Shown here piece after piece: positions 49,736 to 59,526 of a DNA stretch of 64,000 nt. The notes under the pieces were generated by a model. The model did no database searches. It saw only the letters and a program-made list of their open reading frames with translations, and was not told the origin of the DNA. Location of the stretch: contig JAEENG010000032.1 of assembly GCA_016283615.1 (NCBI GenBank), positions 1 through 64,000 on the forward strand, in the 5' to 3' direction. This DNA is from Treponema sp. (GTDB taxonomy: Bacteria; Spirochaetota; Spirochaetia; Treponematales; Treponemataceae). Each line of letters starts with the position of its first letter. Within the stretch, counting starts at the first letter, position 1. The position numbers were made by a program, and so were the translations under genes.

Positions 49736-51841
49736 ATGGTAAATAGAGTAAGTTATAAAATCGGCGACAACGAGCTCATCCTTGAAACCGGCAAAATCGG
49801 TAAACAGGCAAACGGCTGTATTTATGCACAGTATGCCGGAACTGCCGTAATTGCTACGGTTTGTGCTTCAAAAGAAGTAAAAGAAGGATTGGACTTTGTT
49901 CCAGTTACCGTTGAATACAACGAAAAGTACTATGCTGCAGGTAAAATTCCTGGCGGCTTTATCAAACGTGAAGGTCGTCCAAAGGATAAAGAAATCCTGG
50001 TTTCTCGTCTTATTGACCGCCCGATGCGTCCTTTGTTTGAAGTAAGTTTCGGCCGCGAAATTCAGATTGTACCAACATGTGTATCTTCTGACGGTGTAAA
50101 CCCGCCGGATATTCTCGCTGTAATTGCATCATCAGCTGCAGTAAGCATTTCTGACATTCCGTTCCACGGACCAGTTGCTGCTGCCCGTGTTGCTTACATC
50201 GACGGTGAATACGTAATTAACCCGACATTCCAGCAGCAGGAAAAAGCTCAGCTCGAAATCGTAGTTGCCGGTACAAAAGACGGCTTTACTATGGTTGAAG
50301 GCGGTGCAAACGAAGTAAGCGAAGAAGTTATGCTCGGCGCTTTGGACAAGGCACAGGGCTTTATCACAGCAATGTGTGAACTTCAGGAAGAACTTGTTGC
50401 AAAATGCGGCAAAGAAAAACTCCCTCTCGCTCCACTTACTGTAGAACTCGAAAACAAAGACGCTCTCATTGCAGAAGCTACTCCGCTTTTGGAAAAAGCA
50501 TGCTTCCAGAACGGTAAAGACAACCGCGGAAGTGCAATCAGCGCAGCTAAAAAACAGATTGTTGAAGCTCATGCAGAACAGTTCGAAGATGAAATTCAGA
50601 AAAAACTCTTTGACGCATGTTTTGATGACATTCAGTACAACCTCCTGCGCAAGAGCATTTTGGACAAGGGACTTCGTATCGACGGACGCAAATGCGACGA
50701 AATCCGCCCGATTACATGTGAAGTAAACGTTCTCCCTCGCCCGCACGGATCTGCTCTGTTCACCCGTGGTGAAACTCAGTCACTTGCTGTTACAACACTC
50801 GGAACAACACTTGACGCTCAGGTTTACGACGATATCGACGGCGAACGCAGTGAAAACTTTATTCTTCACTACAACTTCCCGCCATACTCGGTTGGTGAAA
50901 CAGGCCGTCTTACAACAGGACGCCGCGAAATCGGTCACGGAAACCTTGCACGCCGTTCACTAGCTCCAATGATTCCGCCGGTAAGCGAATTCCCTTACAC
51001 AGTACGTGTAGTTTCAGAAATCATGGAATCTAACGGTTCTTCTTCACAGGCTTCTACCTGTGGCGGCTGTTTGAGTCTTCTTGCAGCTGGCGTTCCAATG
51101 AAAAAGATGGTTGCCGGAATCGCAATGGGACTTATTACAGAACCGGAAGGAAACAATCCTTACGGACGTTATAAGATTCTTTCTGATATTCTTGGAGAAG
51201 AAGATCACCTCGGTGATATGGACTTTAAGGTAGCCGGAACTAAAGACGGTATTACCGGATTCCAGATGGATATTAAGATTGCAGGTGTTACAACTCAGAT
51301 TATGAAGGAAGCACTTGCACAGGCTAAAGCTGGTCGTCTCCACATTCTTTCAATCATGGAAAAATGTATCGACAAACCACAGCCAATCAGTCCGTTTGCT
51401 CCAAAAATTCTTACACTCAAAATCAGTCCGGACAAAATCGGTGCCTTGATTGGACCAGGCGGAAAGAACATTAAGGCTCTCTGCGCCCAGTACAATGTTA
51501 CAATCAACACAGAAGACGACGGAACTGTTCAGATTTACGGTAAAACAGGTAAATCTGCAGAAGAAGCAAAACTGGCTGTAAAAGGCATCTGTGAAGATCC
51601 TGAAGTAGGAACAATTTACAATGGTACAGTAAAGCGCATTATGGACTTTGGTGCCTTTGTAGAAATCCTCCCTGGAAAAGAAGGGCTCTGCCACATTTCC
51701 AAATTGTCACGTGCAAGAGTAGAAAAGGTAACAGACGTTCTTTCTGAAGGACAGCAGATTCCTGTAAAACTCCTCGAAGTTGACAAGATGGGACGCTTGA
51801 ATTTGAGCTACATCGACGCACTCGAAGAACAGAAAAAATAA
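49736..51841 (+). CDS. pnp: Polyribonucleotide nucleotidyltransferase
   Basis: FVPVTVEYNEKYYAAGKIPGGFIKREGRPKDKEILVSRLIDRP; C-terminal KH and S1 domains. Confidence 0.97.
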   Translation: MVNRVSYKIGDNELILETGKIGKQANGCIYAQYAGTAVIATVCASKEVKEGLDFVPVTVEYNEKYYAAGKIPGGFIKREGRPKDKEILVSRLIDRPMRPLFEVSFGREIQIVPTCVSSDGVNPPDILAVIASSAAVSISDIPFHGPVAAARVAYIDGEYVINPTFQQQEKAQLEIVVAGTKDGFTMVEGGANEVSEEVMLGALDKAQGFITAMCELQEELVAKCGKEKLPLAPLTVELENKDALIAEATPLLEKACFQNGKDNRGSAISAAKKQIVEAHAEQFEDEIQKKLFDACFDDIQYNLLRKSILDKGLRIDGRKCDEIRPITCEVNVLPRPHGSALFTRGETQSLAVTTLGTTLDAQVYDDIDGERSENFILHYNFPPYSVGETGRLTTGRREIGHGNLARRSLAPMIPPVSEFPYTVRVVSEIMESNGSSSQASTCGGCLSLLAAGVPMKKMVAGIAMGLITEPEGNNPYGRYKILSDILGEEDHLGDMDFKVAGTKDGITGFQMDIKIAGVTTQIMKEALAQAKAGRLHILSIMEKCIDKPQPISPFAPKILTLKISPDKIGALIGPGGKNIKALCAQYNVTINTEDDGTVQIYGKTGKSAEEAKLAVKGICEDPEVGTIYNGTVKRIMDFGAFVEILPGKEGLCHISKLSRARVEKVTDVLSEGQQIPVKLLEVDKMGRLNLSYIDALEEQKK

Positions 51842-51863
51842 TCTCACCGTTAAGGTGATATAT

Positions 51864-51898
51864 GACCGGTCTTCCGAAAGGGGACCGGTCTTTTTTTT
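51864..51898 (+). terminator. Intrinsic terminator after pnp
   Basis: GACCGGTCTTC-CGAAA-GGGGACCGGTC followed by eight T. Confidence 0.88.
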
Positions 51899-52039
51899 AT
51901 GTTTTCAAGTTACACCATATAATAACTTTATGTTATATATCACTATTCTTTCAGGCCTCAAATAAATATAACAAGCGGCATTCTTAAAGCTATGTTAATA
52001 TAAATATAATATTATTTTATAACTAAAACGGAGTGTCCT

Positions 52040-54982
52040 ATGTCTATTTCAAAAAGTTGGTTTTCTTATTTAACACGTGCCTTTGCACTGTCACTCTGCA
52101 CCGCCTTTTTATTGAACTTTGTATCCTGCAGCGATTCATCTACAAGCCAGGACCCCAAGGTAAAAATCATCCTTGATGCAAACGGCGGTTCTTTCTCAGA
52201 AACAACAGGAAAAACTGAAACGACACATACCCTTTTAATCAAAAAGAACCAGACATCTAAACTTTCAACAGCTGATGAACTTGGCCTTTCATACGCAAAT
52301 CATGAATTTAAAGGCTGGGCAAAAAGTCAGCAGGGCACGGTTGAATTCGACGATGGAGCTGACATAACTTCTTCTACAGATTTAACACTTTATGCACAGT
52401 GGGAAGCTGTAAATTCTACATACACAGTAAGACACCTTCTGCAAAACCTTCAAGATGACGAATACACCGAGGACGAAGAAGCCACAGAACAAAAAACAGG
52501 CACTTACGGCACTCAGACAGCTGCGGTCGCAAAAACCTATGAGGGTTTTACAGCCAAAACCATTGAACAGAAAACAATCCAGGCCGACGCCTCAACAGTT
52601 GTAGAAATCAAATACGACAGAAACACTTACACCCTTTCTTACAGTTCAACTTATGGAGATACACCTCAAGCTAAGACTGTTAAATACGAATATGTACTCA
52701 CCGCAGAAGATTTACCGGATCTGACACAAGCAAATTACAGTTTTAAAGGCTGGCTCTTTGAGGGAGCTTCAATTAAAGCAGGGTACACAGTTAAAAAAGC
52801 CATAACTCTTACAGCACAGTGGGATGAAATCATCGCATCTTACACAGTAAAACACCTTCTACAGAACCTTCAAGATAACAACTACACCGAGGATTCTACC
52901 GAGCAAAAATCGGGCAAATCAGGAACAAAGACAAGTGCCGCAGCCAAAACCTACGAAGGCTTTACAGCAAAAACCTTTGCACAGGAAACAATCCGGGACG
53001 ACGGCTCGACAGTTGTAGAAATCCACTACGACAGAAACACTTACACACTTTCTTACAGTTCAACATACGGGGAACCTCCTGTATCAAAAACTGTTAAATA
53101 CGGATATGTCCTCACCGCAGCCGACCTCCCTAATCTGACACAGACAAATTACAGCTTTAAAGGCTGGCTCCTTGACGGTACTTCAATTGCAGCAGGATAC
53201 ACAGTTAAAAAAGACATAACTCTTACAGCACAGTGGGAGGAAATCATTGCAACTTACACAGTAAAACACCTTCTCCAGAACCTTCAAGATGACGGCTACA
53301 CCGAGAAAGCCACAGAGCAAAAGTCGGGCAAATCCGGCACTAAGACTGTTGCCGCCGCAAAATCCTACGAAGGCTTTACTGCAAAAAGTTTTACGCAGGC
53401 CACAATCCAGGCTGCCGGCTCAACAGTTGTAGAAATCTACTACGACAGAAACAATTACACAATTTCTTACAGTTCAACTTATGGAGATACACCTCAAGCT
53501 AAGACTGTTAAGTACGGATACATTCTTACCGCAACCGACCTCCCAGATCTGACACAGACAAATTACAGCTTTAAAGGCTGGCTCATTGACGGGGCTTCAA
53601 TTGAAGCAGAATTCACAGTTAAAAAGGATATAACTCTTACAGCCCAGTGGGAGGTAGCCGCTTCAACTTATTTTGTTACAAAGGAAAACATCAGTGCTGT
53701 TATAGCAGCATTGACAGAAAACTCAACAATCGTAGTAACCGGGGAACTGTCAGACAGTGATTTAACAGCAATAGCATCTGCGATTGAGAATTCAACATAC
53801 AATGTAAATCTTGATTTATCACAGACAACAGGACTTACATCTATTCCAAAGCAGGCATTTATCAGTTGTTCAAAGCTTTCAGGAATCACTATTCCTGCCT
53901 CCGTTACTACTATTGGCATTTATGCTTTCGACGGCTGCATTTCTCTTTCTTCTGTCACTATTGCTGACTCTGTTACTACTATTGGCAACTACGCTTTCCA
54001 ACACTGCACTTTCCTTTCTTCTGTCACTATTCCTGACTCTGTTACTACTATTGGCAACTACGCTTTCCTTGGCTGCAAATTCCTTTCTTCTGTCACTATC
54101 CCTGACTCCGTTACTTCTATTGGTTACGACGCTTTCGGTGGCTGCTCTTCACTTGCTTCGGTCACTATTCCTGACTCCGTTACTTCTATAGGCAAAAATG
54201 CTTTCGTAAACTGCACTTCTCTTTCTTCTGTCACTATCCCTGACTCCGTTACTTCTATTGGTTACAACGCTTTCGGTGGCTGCACAAGTTTAACAGAAAT
54301 TTGTGTGAATTCAAATAGCACTAAATATTCTAGTATAGATGGAGTTCTGTTTAACAAAGGCGAAAAAACTTTAATTCAATACCCGGCAGGTAAACAATCT
54401 AATACATATACTATTCCTGACTCCGTTACTTCTATTGACAGATCTGCTTTCTGGAACTGCACTTCCCTTTCTTCTGTCACTATCCCTGACTCCGTTACTT
54501 CTATTGGTTACGACGCTTTCAGTGGATGCTCTTCACTTGCTTCGGTCACTATTCCTGACTCCGTTACTTCTATTCGTGACAACACTTTCGATGGCTGCTC
54601 AACCCTTTCTTCTGTCACTATCGGAGGCTCTGTTACTTATATTGACACCGCAGCTTTCCATGACTGCACTTCACTTTCTTCTGTCACTATTCCTGACTCA
54701 GTTACTTCTATTGGGGACAGTGTTTTCTCTGACTGTACTTCACTTACTTCTGTCACCATTGGCAACTCTGTTACTTCTATGGGTTGGTGTGCTTTTGCAG
54801 GCTGCACTGCACTCACATCACTCACCTTTAAGGATCCTACAACCTGGTATATAACAACAGACTTTATTGACTGGAACAACAAAACCGGCGGTACTGAAAC
54901 TGACGTAAGCGCCCCGGCAGCAAACGCCACTTATTTTAAGGACACCTACAAAGAGTACCACTGGTACAAGCTGGACGAGTAG
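52040..54982 (+). CDS. BspA-like surface lipoprotein: InlB/Flg_new-type repeats + LRR_5 leucine-rich repeats
   Basis: Lipobox LLNFVSC; three long repeats (YTVKHLLQNLQD...LTAQW) and about 12 LRRs (SSVTIPDSVTSIGYDAFGGCTSL). Confidence 0.88.
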   Translation: MSISKSWFSYLTRAFALSLCTAFLLNFVSCSDSSTSQDPKVKIILDANGGSFSETTGKTETTHTLLIKKNQTSKLSTADELGLSYANHEFKGWAKSQQGTVEFDDGADITSSTDLTLYAQWEAVNSTYTVRHLLQNLQDDEYTEDEEATEQKTGTYGTQTAAVAKTYEGFTAKTIEQKTIQADASTVVEIKYDRNTYTLSYSSTYGDTPQAKTVKYEYVLTAEDLPDLTQANYSFKGWLFEGASIKAGYTVKKAITLTAQWDEIIASYTVKHLLQNLQDNNYTEDSTEQKSGKSGTKTSAAAKTYEGFTAKTFAQETIRDDGSTVVEIHYDRNTYTLSYSSTYGEPPVSKTVKYGYVLTAADLPNLTQTNYSFKGWLLDGTSIAAGYTVKKDITLTAQWEEIIATYTVKHLLQNLQDDGYTEKATEQKSGKSGTKTVAAAKSYEGFTAKSFTQATIQAAGSTVVEIYYDRNNYTISYSSTYGDTPQAKTVKYGYILTATDLPDLTQTNYSFKGWLIDGASIEAEFTVKKDITLTAQWEVAASTYFVTKENISAVIAALTENSTIVVTGELSDSDLTAIASAIENSTYNVNLDLSQTTGLTSIPKQAFISCSKLSGITIPASVTTIGIYAFDGCISLSSVTIADSVTTIGNYAFQHCTFLSSVTIPDSVTTIGNYAFLGCKFLSSVTIPDSVTSIGYDAFGGCSSLASVTIPDSVTSIGKNAFVNCTSLSSVTIPDSVTSIGYNAFGGCTSLTEICVNSNSTKYSSIDGVLFNKGEKTLIQYPAGKQSNTYTIPDSVTSIDRSAFWNCTSLSSVTIPDSVTSIGYDAFSGCSSLASVTIPDSVTSIRDNTFDGCSTLSSVTIGGSVTYIDTAAFHDCTSLSSVTIPDSVTSIGDSVFSDCTSLTSVTIGNSVTSMGWCAFAGCTALTSLTFKDPTTWYITTDFIDWNNKTGGTETDVSAPAANATYFKDTYKEYHWYKLDE
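52421..53660 (+). repeat. Three in-frame tandem repeats of about 414-420 bp
   Basis: tacacagtaa anchor of each repeat at 52421, 52841 and 53255 (420 and 414 bp apart). Confidence 0.85.
53860..54830 (+). repeat. 69-bp LRR repeat array
   Basis: Roughly 12 units of tctgtcactatycctgactcygttacttctattgg..., interrupted near 54290-54410. Confidence 0.88.
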
Positions 54983-54991
54983 CAGTGACAA

Positions 54992-55017
54992 GGGCCCGGC
55001 GCATCAGCGCCAGGCCC
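54992..55017. other. GC-rich stem-loop downstream of the BspA-like gene
   Basis: GGGCCCGGCGC-ATCA-GCGCCAGGCCC, one mismatch, no following T-tract. Confidence 0.55.
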
Positions 55018-55091
55018 GGCTCCCTGGCATTCCCGCGCTGATAACAACTGCTTTGAAGCTTTGCTAGGCGTTATTAATTCACTTTATCATA

Positions 55092-55373
55092 ATGAGTCCA
55101 CATTCGAATAATTTTTACAGTTCCAATAATATTTATTTGCCATCTTATATGACAATCAATATTTCAAGTGAACTTACTGCCATCACAGATTCAAATAAAC
55201 CTGTAATTACACCGCAAAGTTATTCAGAAGGTGTACAGATTCTTGAAGTAGCTGATACTGTATTACTGAATGATGCTGCTCCAAAATTTGCTGTAACACC
55301 TCAGACTGATGGCGATGGTAATCAGATTACCTGGGAAATAACCACTGAAGGAAAGTTACATCAAGTAGAGTAG
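55092..55373 (+). pseudogene. Probable C-terminal remnant of a larger Treponema-type surface protein
   Basis: 93-aa ORF without signal peptide; SELTAITDSNKPVITPQSYSEGVQILEVADTVLLNDAAPKFAVTPQTDGDGNQITWEITTEGKLHQVE looks like a domain end; followed by a good terminator. Confidence 0.45.
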
Positions 55374-55380
55374 TTTTTCA

Positions 55381-55409
55381 CAGGCTCAGGTAAAAATGAG
55401 CCTGTTTTT
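55381..55409 (+). terminator. Intrinsic terminator
   Basis: CAGGCTCA-GGTAAAAA-TGAGCCTG-TTTTT. Confidence 0.85.
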
Positions 55410-55422
55410 CCCATCCTCACGT

Positions 55423-55471
55423 ATCAGTGTTTATCTGTGTCTCATTTATTCCATCTGTGTTCATCTGTGTC
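55423..55471. repeat. Imperfect direct repeat with ATCTGTGT motif
   Basis: atcagtgtttatctgtgtc (55423-55441) and atctgtgttcatctgtgtc (55453-55471), 17/19 identical. Confidence 0.7.
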
Positions 55472-55519
55472 AAAAAACTGCTATATTTATTCTAAAATAA
55501 CAGAAAATTATCCCTGTTT

Positions 55520-55554
55520 TTTGCCGGTTTTTAAAAATCAAAACAATATATATA
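55520..55554 (+). promoter_or_regulatory. Putative promoter element of Rpn-family gene (TTTGCCGGTTTTT-N14-TATATATA)
   Basis: Matches the element upstream of the minus-strand paralog at 766-799. Confidence 0.55.
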
Positions 55555-55607
55555 GTGTACGTAAAAGCTAACGCAATCCGTTAATTCAATATTATTGTGG
55601 AGAAAAA

Positions 55608-56429
55608 ATGTCCGAATTTAATATAACCTATGACGAGCGCTGGGAAAATCTTACACTGGCGAATAATTTTATTTTTTACATAGTAATGCGTCATCACCCG
55701 GACGCATGCAAGCATTTGATTGAACTTTTACTTGGCATTAAAATCGACAAAATAGAAATGCGCGGAGAGGAAACTGTTTCTGTTGATTTGACTTCTCATA
55801 GTATTCGGCTGGACGTTTATGTAAAAGATACTGACAGAATCTATGACATTGAAATGCAGACAATTAATACATACGACTTGCCTGAACGGGCACGTTATTA
55901 TCAGGGTGTAATTGATATTGATAACTTAAAATCTGGAGAAAAATATACAAAGTTAAAAAATTCACATATTATTTTTATATGTCTGGATGATATTTTTAAG
56001 AATGGTCTGCCTTTTTATACTTTTGAAAATCTGTGTCTTGAGGATAATTCAATCAGACTGAATGATCGTGCCTTTAAACACTTTTTTATAGCAGAAAATT
56101 GTGTTAAAATTACAAGTAATAAAGAGATGCAGGAATTTTTTGAATTTTTACTTTCTAATAAAAGTTCAAATGGTTTTACTTCAGATTTGGGAAATTATGT
56201 TGAGGATGCAAAACATAATACCCGATGGAGGCAGCAGTATATGACATGGGAAAGAATGCAGACTTACGCAAGAGACGAAGGTTCGTTAGAAAAGGCAATT
56301 GAAACTGCCGAAAACCTCCTCAAAATGAACTTAGGTACTCCCGAACAGATTGCAAAGGCTGTAAATCTCCCCCTTGAACAGATCCTTTCCATAAAAGAGA
56401 ATCTACTCGCAGAGCCGGCTGAAAAATAA
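55608..56429 (+). CDS. Rpn family / PD-(D/E)XK nuclease-family protein
   Basis: [43 protein letters not shown]...[44 protein letters not shown]. Confidence 0.88.
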   Translation: MSEFNITYDERWENLTLANNFIFYIVMRHHPDACKHLIELLLGIKIDKIEMRGEETVSVDLTSHSIRLDVYVKDTDRIYDIEMQTINTYDLPERARYYQGVIDIDNLKSGEKYTKLKNSHIIFICLDDIFKNGLPFYTFENLCLEDNSIRLNDRAFKHFFIAENCVKITSNKEMQEFFEFLLSNKSSNGFTSDLGNYVEDAKHNTRWRQQYMTWERMQTYARDEGSLEKAIETAENLLKMNLGTPEQIAKAVNLPLEQILSIKENLLAEPAEK

Positions 56430-56529
56430 ACATCCGCGCCTCATTCACACGTATCTGTGCCTTTATAAATTCGTCTCCTGCAAAATATTCCTGTTTCTAT
56501 TTATCTCGTTTTTATGTATAATAATCATC

Positions 56530-56970
56530 ATGAATACATGTAAAATAAAAATCCTTGCAGAAGAAGGCGTAAAACTTCCTGCTTACCAGACTCCAGGCTC
56601 TGCCGGCTGTGATATCTGTGCTTTTTTGTCTGAAGAAATTGTATTAAAGCCGGGCGAAAAGGCTCTTGTTCCGACCGGAATTAAAATGGCCATTGAAGAA
56701 GGTTATGAAGTTCAGGTGCGTCCGCGCTCAGGACTTGCTGCTAAAAACGGAGTAACTGTTTTAAACACTCCGGGAACCATAGACAGCGATTACCGCGGCG
56801 AAGTAAAAGTTATTCTTATAAATCTTGGAAAAGAAGACTTTGTAATTAAAAACGGAGAAAGAATTGCCCAGCTTGTCTGCGCCCCTGTTACTCAGGCAGT
56901 TTTTGAAAAGGCTTTGAGCCTCGACGAAACTGAACGCGGCGCCGGTGGATTTGGAAGCACAGGAAAATAG
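56530..56970 (+). CDS. dut: dUTP diphosphatase
   Basis: [57 protein letters not shown]. Confidence 0.96.
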   Translation: MNTCKIKILAEEGVKLPAYQTPGSAGCDICAFLSEEIVLKPGEKALVPTGIKMAIEEGYEVQVRPRSGLAAKNGVTVLNTPGTIDSDYRGEVKVILINLGKEDFVIKNGERIAQLVCAPVTQAVFEKALSLDETERGAGGFGSTGK

Positions 56971-56978
56971 TTTTTTAT

Positions 56979-58427
56979 ATGTTCCATTTGTCTGATAAAA
57001 TCATCGAATTCAACAGGAAAGTTGATGAATTTTATAAAAAAATCAGATCTAAATTCTCTTCAAAATATAAAGATTCAAAAGTACATAAATCTGTACGCCA
57101 TATTGAAGCCCTGGGTTATTATTACTATCGTCTTGTTCATAAAAGTAAGGCTTCAAGGCTTGTACGCGAATTTATCAATTCAACAATAAAGCCTTTCTTT
57201 AAGGACTTTAACCTTTTAAATAAAATTTTTGAACTTTTATCGCTTTTGATGGTCAAACTGGGATACAAAAAACAGGGCGAATATTTATCAACTGCGATGC
57301 AGGAAAAATCCGGCCTTAACCGCCACGTTTTGTACCGCTACCTTTTAAAAGAATTGTTTTTGTATTTCTTTGTAGCATTTCTCTTTTTCTTTTTTATTTT
57401 CTTTGTAAACCAGATTCTTCTGATTATTCAGAAAATCCTTGAAAAAAAGGTTCCTCTCTGGGACGTAATGCGCCTTATGACTTACGCTTTGCCTTCAATC
57501 ATTGCGCAGTCGGCTCCTTTTGCAACCCTCGTAGGCTTTTTAATGTGTCTCGGACGACTTGTAAGCGAAAACGAAATCCTTATTCTCCGCGCTTCAGGGC
57601 AGGGCTATAAAACTATTTTGATTCCTGTTGTTTCTCTCGGTCTTGCAATTTCGTGCGTATCATTTTTTGTAAATGACTACATGCTTCCGCTCGGAACAAT
57701 TAAATACAATGAACTTTACCGTTCAATCCTCCAATCCAATCCTGCAGTTGAACTTGAACCAAATTCCGTAAAAAAAGCCGTCGACAAAACTCTTGTAATC
57801 GGCCAGGTCAAGGACGAAAACGTAAGCGATCTTCTTTTCTTTGATACGGGCACTGACTCGCAGCAGCGTATTATCGTTGCAGATGCTTCTGTCGTAAAAA
57901 AAGCCAGTGAGCCGGGCGTTTTGATGGCTATCCAGATGAATAATGCGACTGTGCTTCTTTTTGACAAGGCCCGCCGGGATAAATACGATGTTCTGACTTC
58001 TGACTCAATGCTTTTGAATGTTTTTGAATCTTCTATCAGTTCAACTTCCAACCGTGTTAGTCCGCGCGAAATGACCAGCTATGACCTTCATAAACGAATC
58101 AAGGCCTTTGAAAAAATGGAAGGTCATTCTAAAAAGCAGCTCAATTCATACAAACTTGAATACAATAAAAAGTTCTCCCTCCCGTTTGGTTCAATCTTTT
58201 TTGCCTTCCTTGCACTGCCTCTTGCGCTGATGTTCGGAAAGCACAACGGACAGACCATCGGTTTGATTATTGGTATTGTTATCAGCGTTTTGTACTGGAC
58301 GATGATGATTCTGGGACAGATTTTTGGTAACCGCGGAGGATACTCAGGCTTCTGGATGATGTGGGCTCCGAATATTACAATTTTTATAGTCGGGTCGTGC
58401 TTTTACGTGGGGCTTTTAAGAAAATGA
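56979..58427 (+). CDS. LptF/LptG-family permease (first copy), N-terminally extended
   Basis: YjgP/YjgQ-type TM segments (ALPSIIAQSAPFATLVGFLMCLGRLVSENEILILRASG). Confidence 0.86.
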   Translation: MFHLSDKIIEFNRKVDEFYKKIRSKFSSKYKDSKVHKSVRHIEALGYYYYRLVHKSKASRLVREFINSTIKPFFKDFNLLNKIFELLSLLMVKLGYKKQGEYLSTAMQEKSGLNRHVLYRYLLKELFLYFFVAFLFFFFIFFVNQILLIIQKILEKKVPLWDVMRLMTYALPSIIAQSAPFATLVGFLMCLGRLVSENEILILRASGQGYKTILIPVVSLGLAISCVSFFVNDYMLPLGTIKYNELYRSILQSNPAVELEPNSVKKAVDKTLVIGQVKDENVSDLLFFDTGTDSQQRIIVADASVVKKASEPGVLMAIQMNNATVLLFDKARRDKYDVLTSDSMLLNVFESSISSTSNRVSPREMTSYDLHKRIKAFEKMEGHSKKQLNSYKLEYNKKFSLPFGSIFFAFLALPLALMFGKHNGQTIGLIIGIVISVLYWTMMILGQIFGNRGGYSGFWMMWAPNITIFIVGSCFYVGLLRK

Positions 58428-59494
58428 CGCTTGTTAAATATCTTGTCAGAAAATTTATTCCTCTTTTAATCGGCTCCGTATTCTTTTTTGCCTTTGTACT
58501 GGTTCTTGTGGATTTATTCATGAATCTCTGGAATTTTATTTCCAACGCGGTGCCGGCAGGAACTGTATTTAAAATCATGGCCCTTTACGTTCCAAAAACT
58601 TTGTGGTACGCGGCCCCGCTTGGAATTCTTTTTGCAGTTTCCTACACGCTTTCTGATTTTTACGCAAATAATGAACTCATTGCAATTTTTGCTTCGGGAG
58701 TTCCGCTCATTAAGTTTACAGCTCCTCTTCTTGTGATTTCTGTAATTTTGAGTTTTGGTCTTTTTTATTTTGAAGACAAGGTTGTTGTTCCGACCTACGC
58801 AAAAAAAGTTGAACTTCAGGATTTTGCCTTAAATCAGGAAAAGACCCTTAACAACGATAAAATTGTCGTCATGAGCGAAAAGGGTAACGTTGTTTATAAG
58901 GCAGACTTTTTTGACAATGCCGCCCTCCGCCTTTACACAGTTTATATCATTATCAGAAACGAAGACAAAACTTTGAACTGCGTTGTCCGTGCAGACAGTG
59001 CGCTCTGGGTAGAAGACCACTGGAAACTCAGCGGTGCAACCAAATACACTCTCAACGGCGACACTCTCGAAACAAGCGATGTTGATTCACAGACACTTGA
59101 GCGTCTGACAGAAATCCCGGAAACTTTCCGTAACAACACAATCAGCGTTGAAACTGTAAATACAAAAGAAGCCAGGGCATATATCCGGCACTTAAAAAAA
59201 GCGGGCCTTCCTTACGGGGAGCCTTTGAGCGTTTATTATAAAAAGTATTCATTTCCGTTCATTCTTTTTATCGTCGTATTTCTGTCGATTGGTTTGAGCG
59301 GAAAAACCCGTAAAAACGTAATGCTTATCAGTCTTGCGTCCTGTATCACCGCGGCTGTAGTTTATTATGTTTTCCAGATGGTAACCATGCTTATGGCAAA
59401 ATTCGGTGTCCTCACTCCGTTCCTGGGAGCATGGCTTCCTGTCGCGCTCTTTGTCGCGATAAGTGTAGTTCTGCTCAAACACGCACGCACTTAA
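58424..59494 (+). CDS. LptF/LptG-family permease (second copy)
   Basis: ATGA overlap with the previous gene; VPKTLWYAAPLGILFAVSYTLSDFYANNELIAIFASGVPL. Confidence 0.86.
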   Translation: MTLVKYLVRKFIPLLIGSVFFFAFVLVLVDLFMNLWNFISNAVPAGTVFKIMALYVPKTLWYAAPLGILFAVSYTLSDFYANNELIAIFASGVPLIKFTAPLLVISVILSFGLFYFEDKVVVPTYAKKVELQDFALNQEKTLNNDKIVVMSEKGNVVYKADFFDNAALRLYTVYIIIRNEDKTLNCVVRADSALWVEDHWKLSGATKYTLNGDTLETSDVDSQTLERLTEIPETFRNNTISVETVNTKEARAYIRHLKKAGLPYGEPLSVYYKKYSFPFILFIVVFLSIGLSGKTRKNVMLISLASCITAAVVYYVFQMVTMLMAKFGVLTPFLGAWLPVALFVAISVVLLKHART

Positions 59495-59526
59495 TTTAAG
59501 CCTTTTGAATTTTATAAGGATTTACA

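Noticed and set aside
50132-50746. 204-aa minus-strand ORF inside pnp
   Set aside because: Antisense shadow of a highly conserved coding sequence; Cys/Phe-rich product typical of reverse reading of this codon usage.
53811-54854. Long overlapping +1-frame ORFs (53811-54191, 54435-54854) encoding Leu-rich repeats (LSLTPLLLLVTTLS)
   Set aside because: By-product of the 69-bp LRR repeat: because the unit is a multiple of 3, alternative frames also stay open. No start signals or separate gene logic.
55045-55080. Possible integron attC site
   Set aside because: The core is GTTATTA rather than GTTRRRY, and no integrase or cassette array is present in the window; kept only as a low-weight note in the findings.
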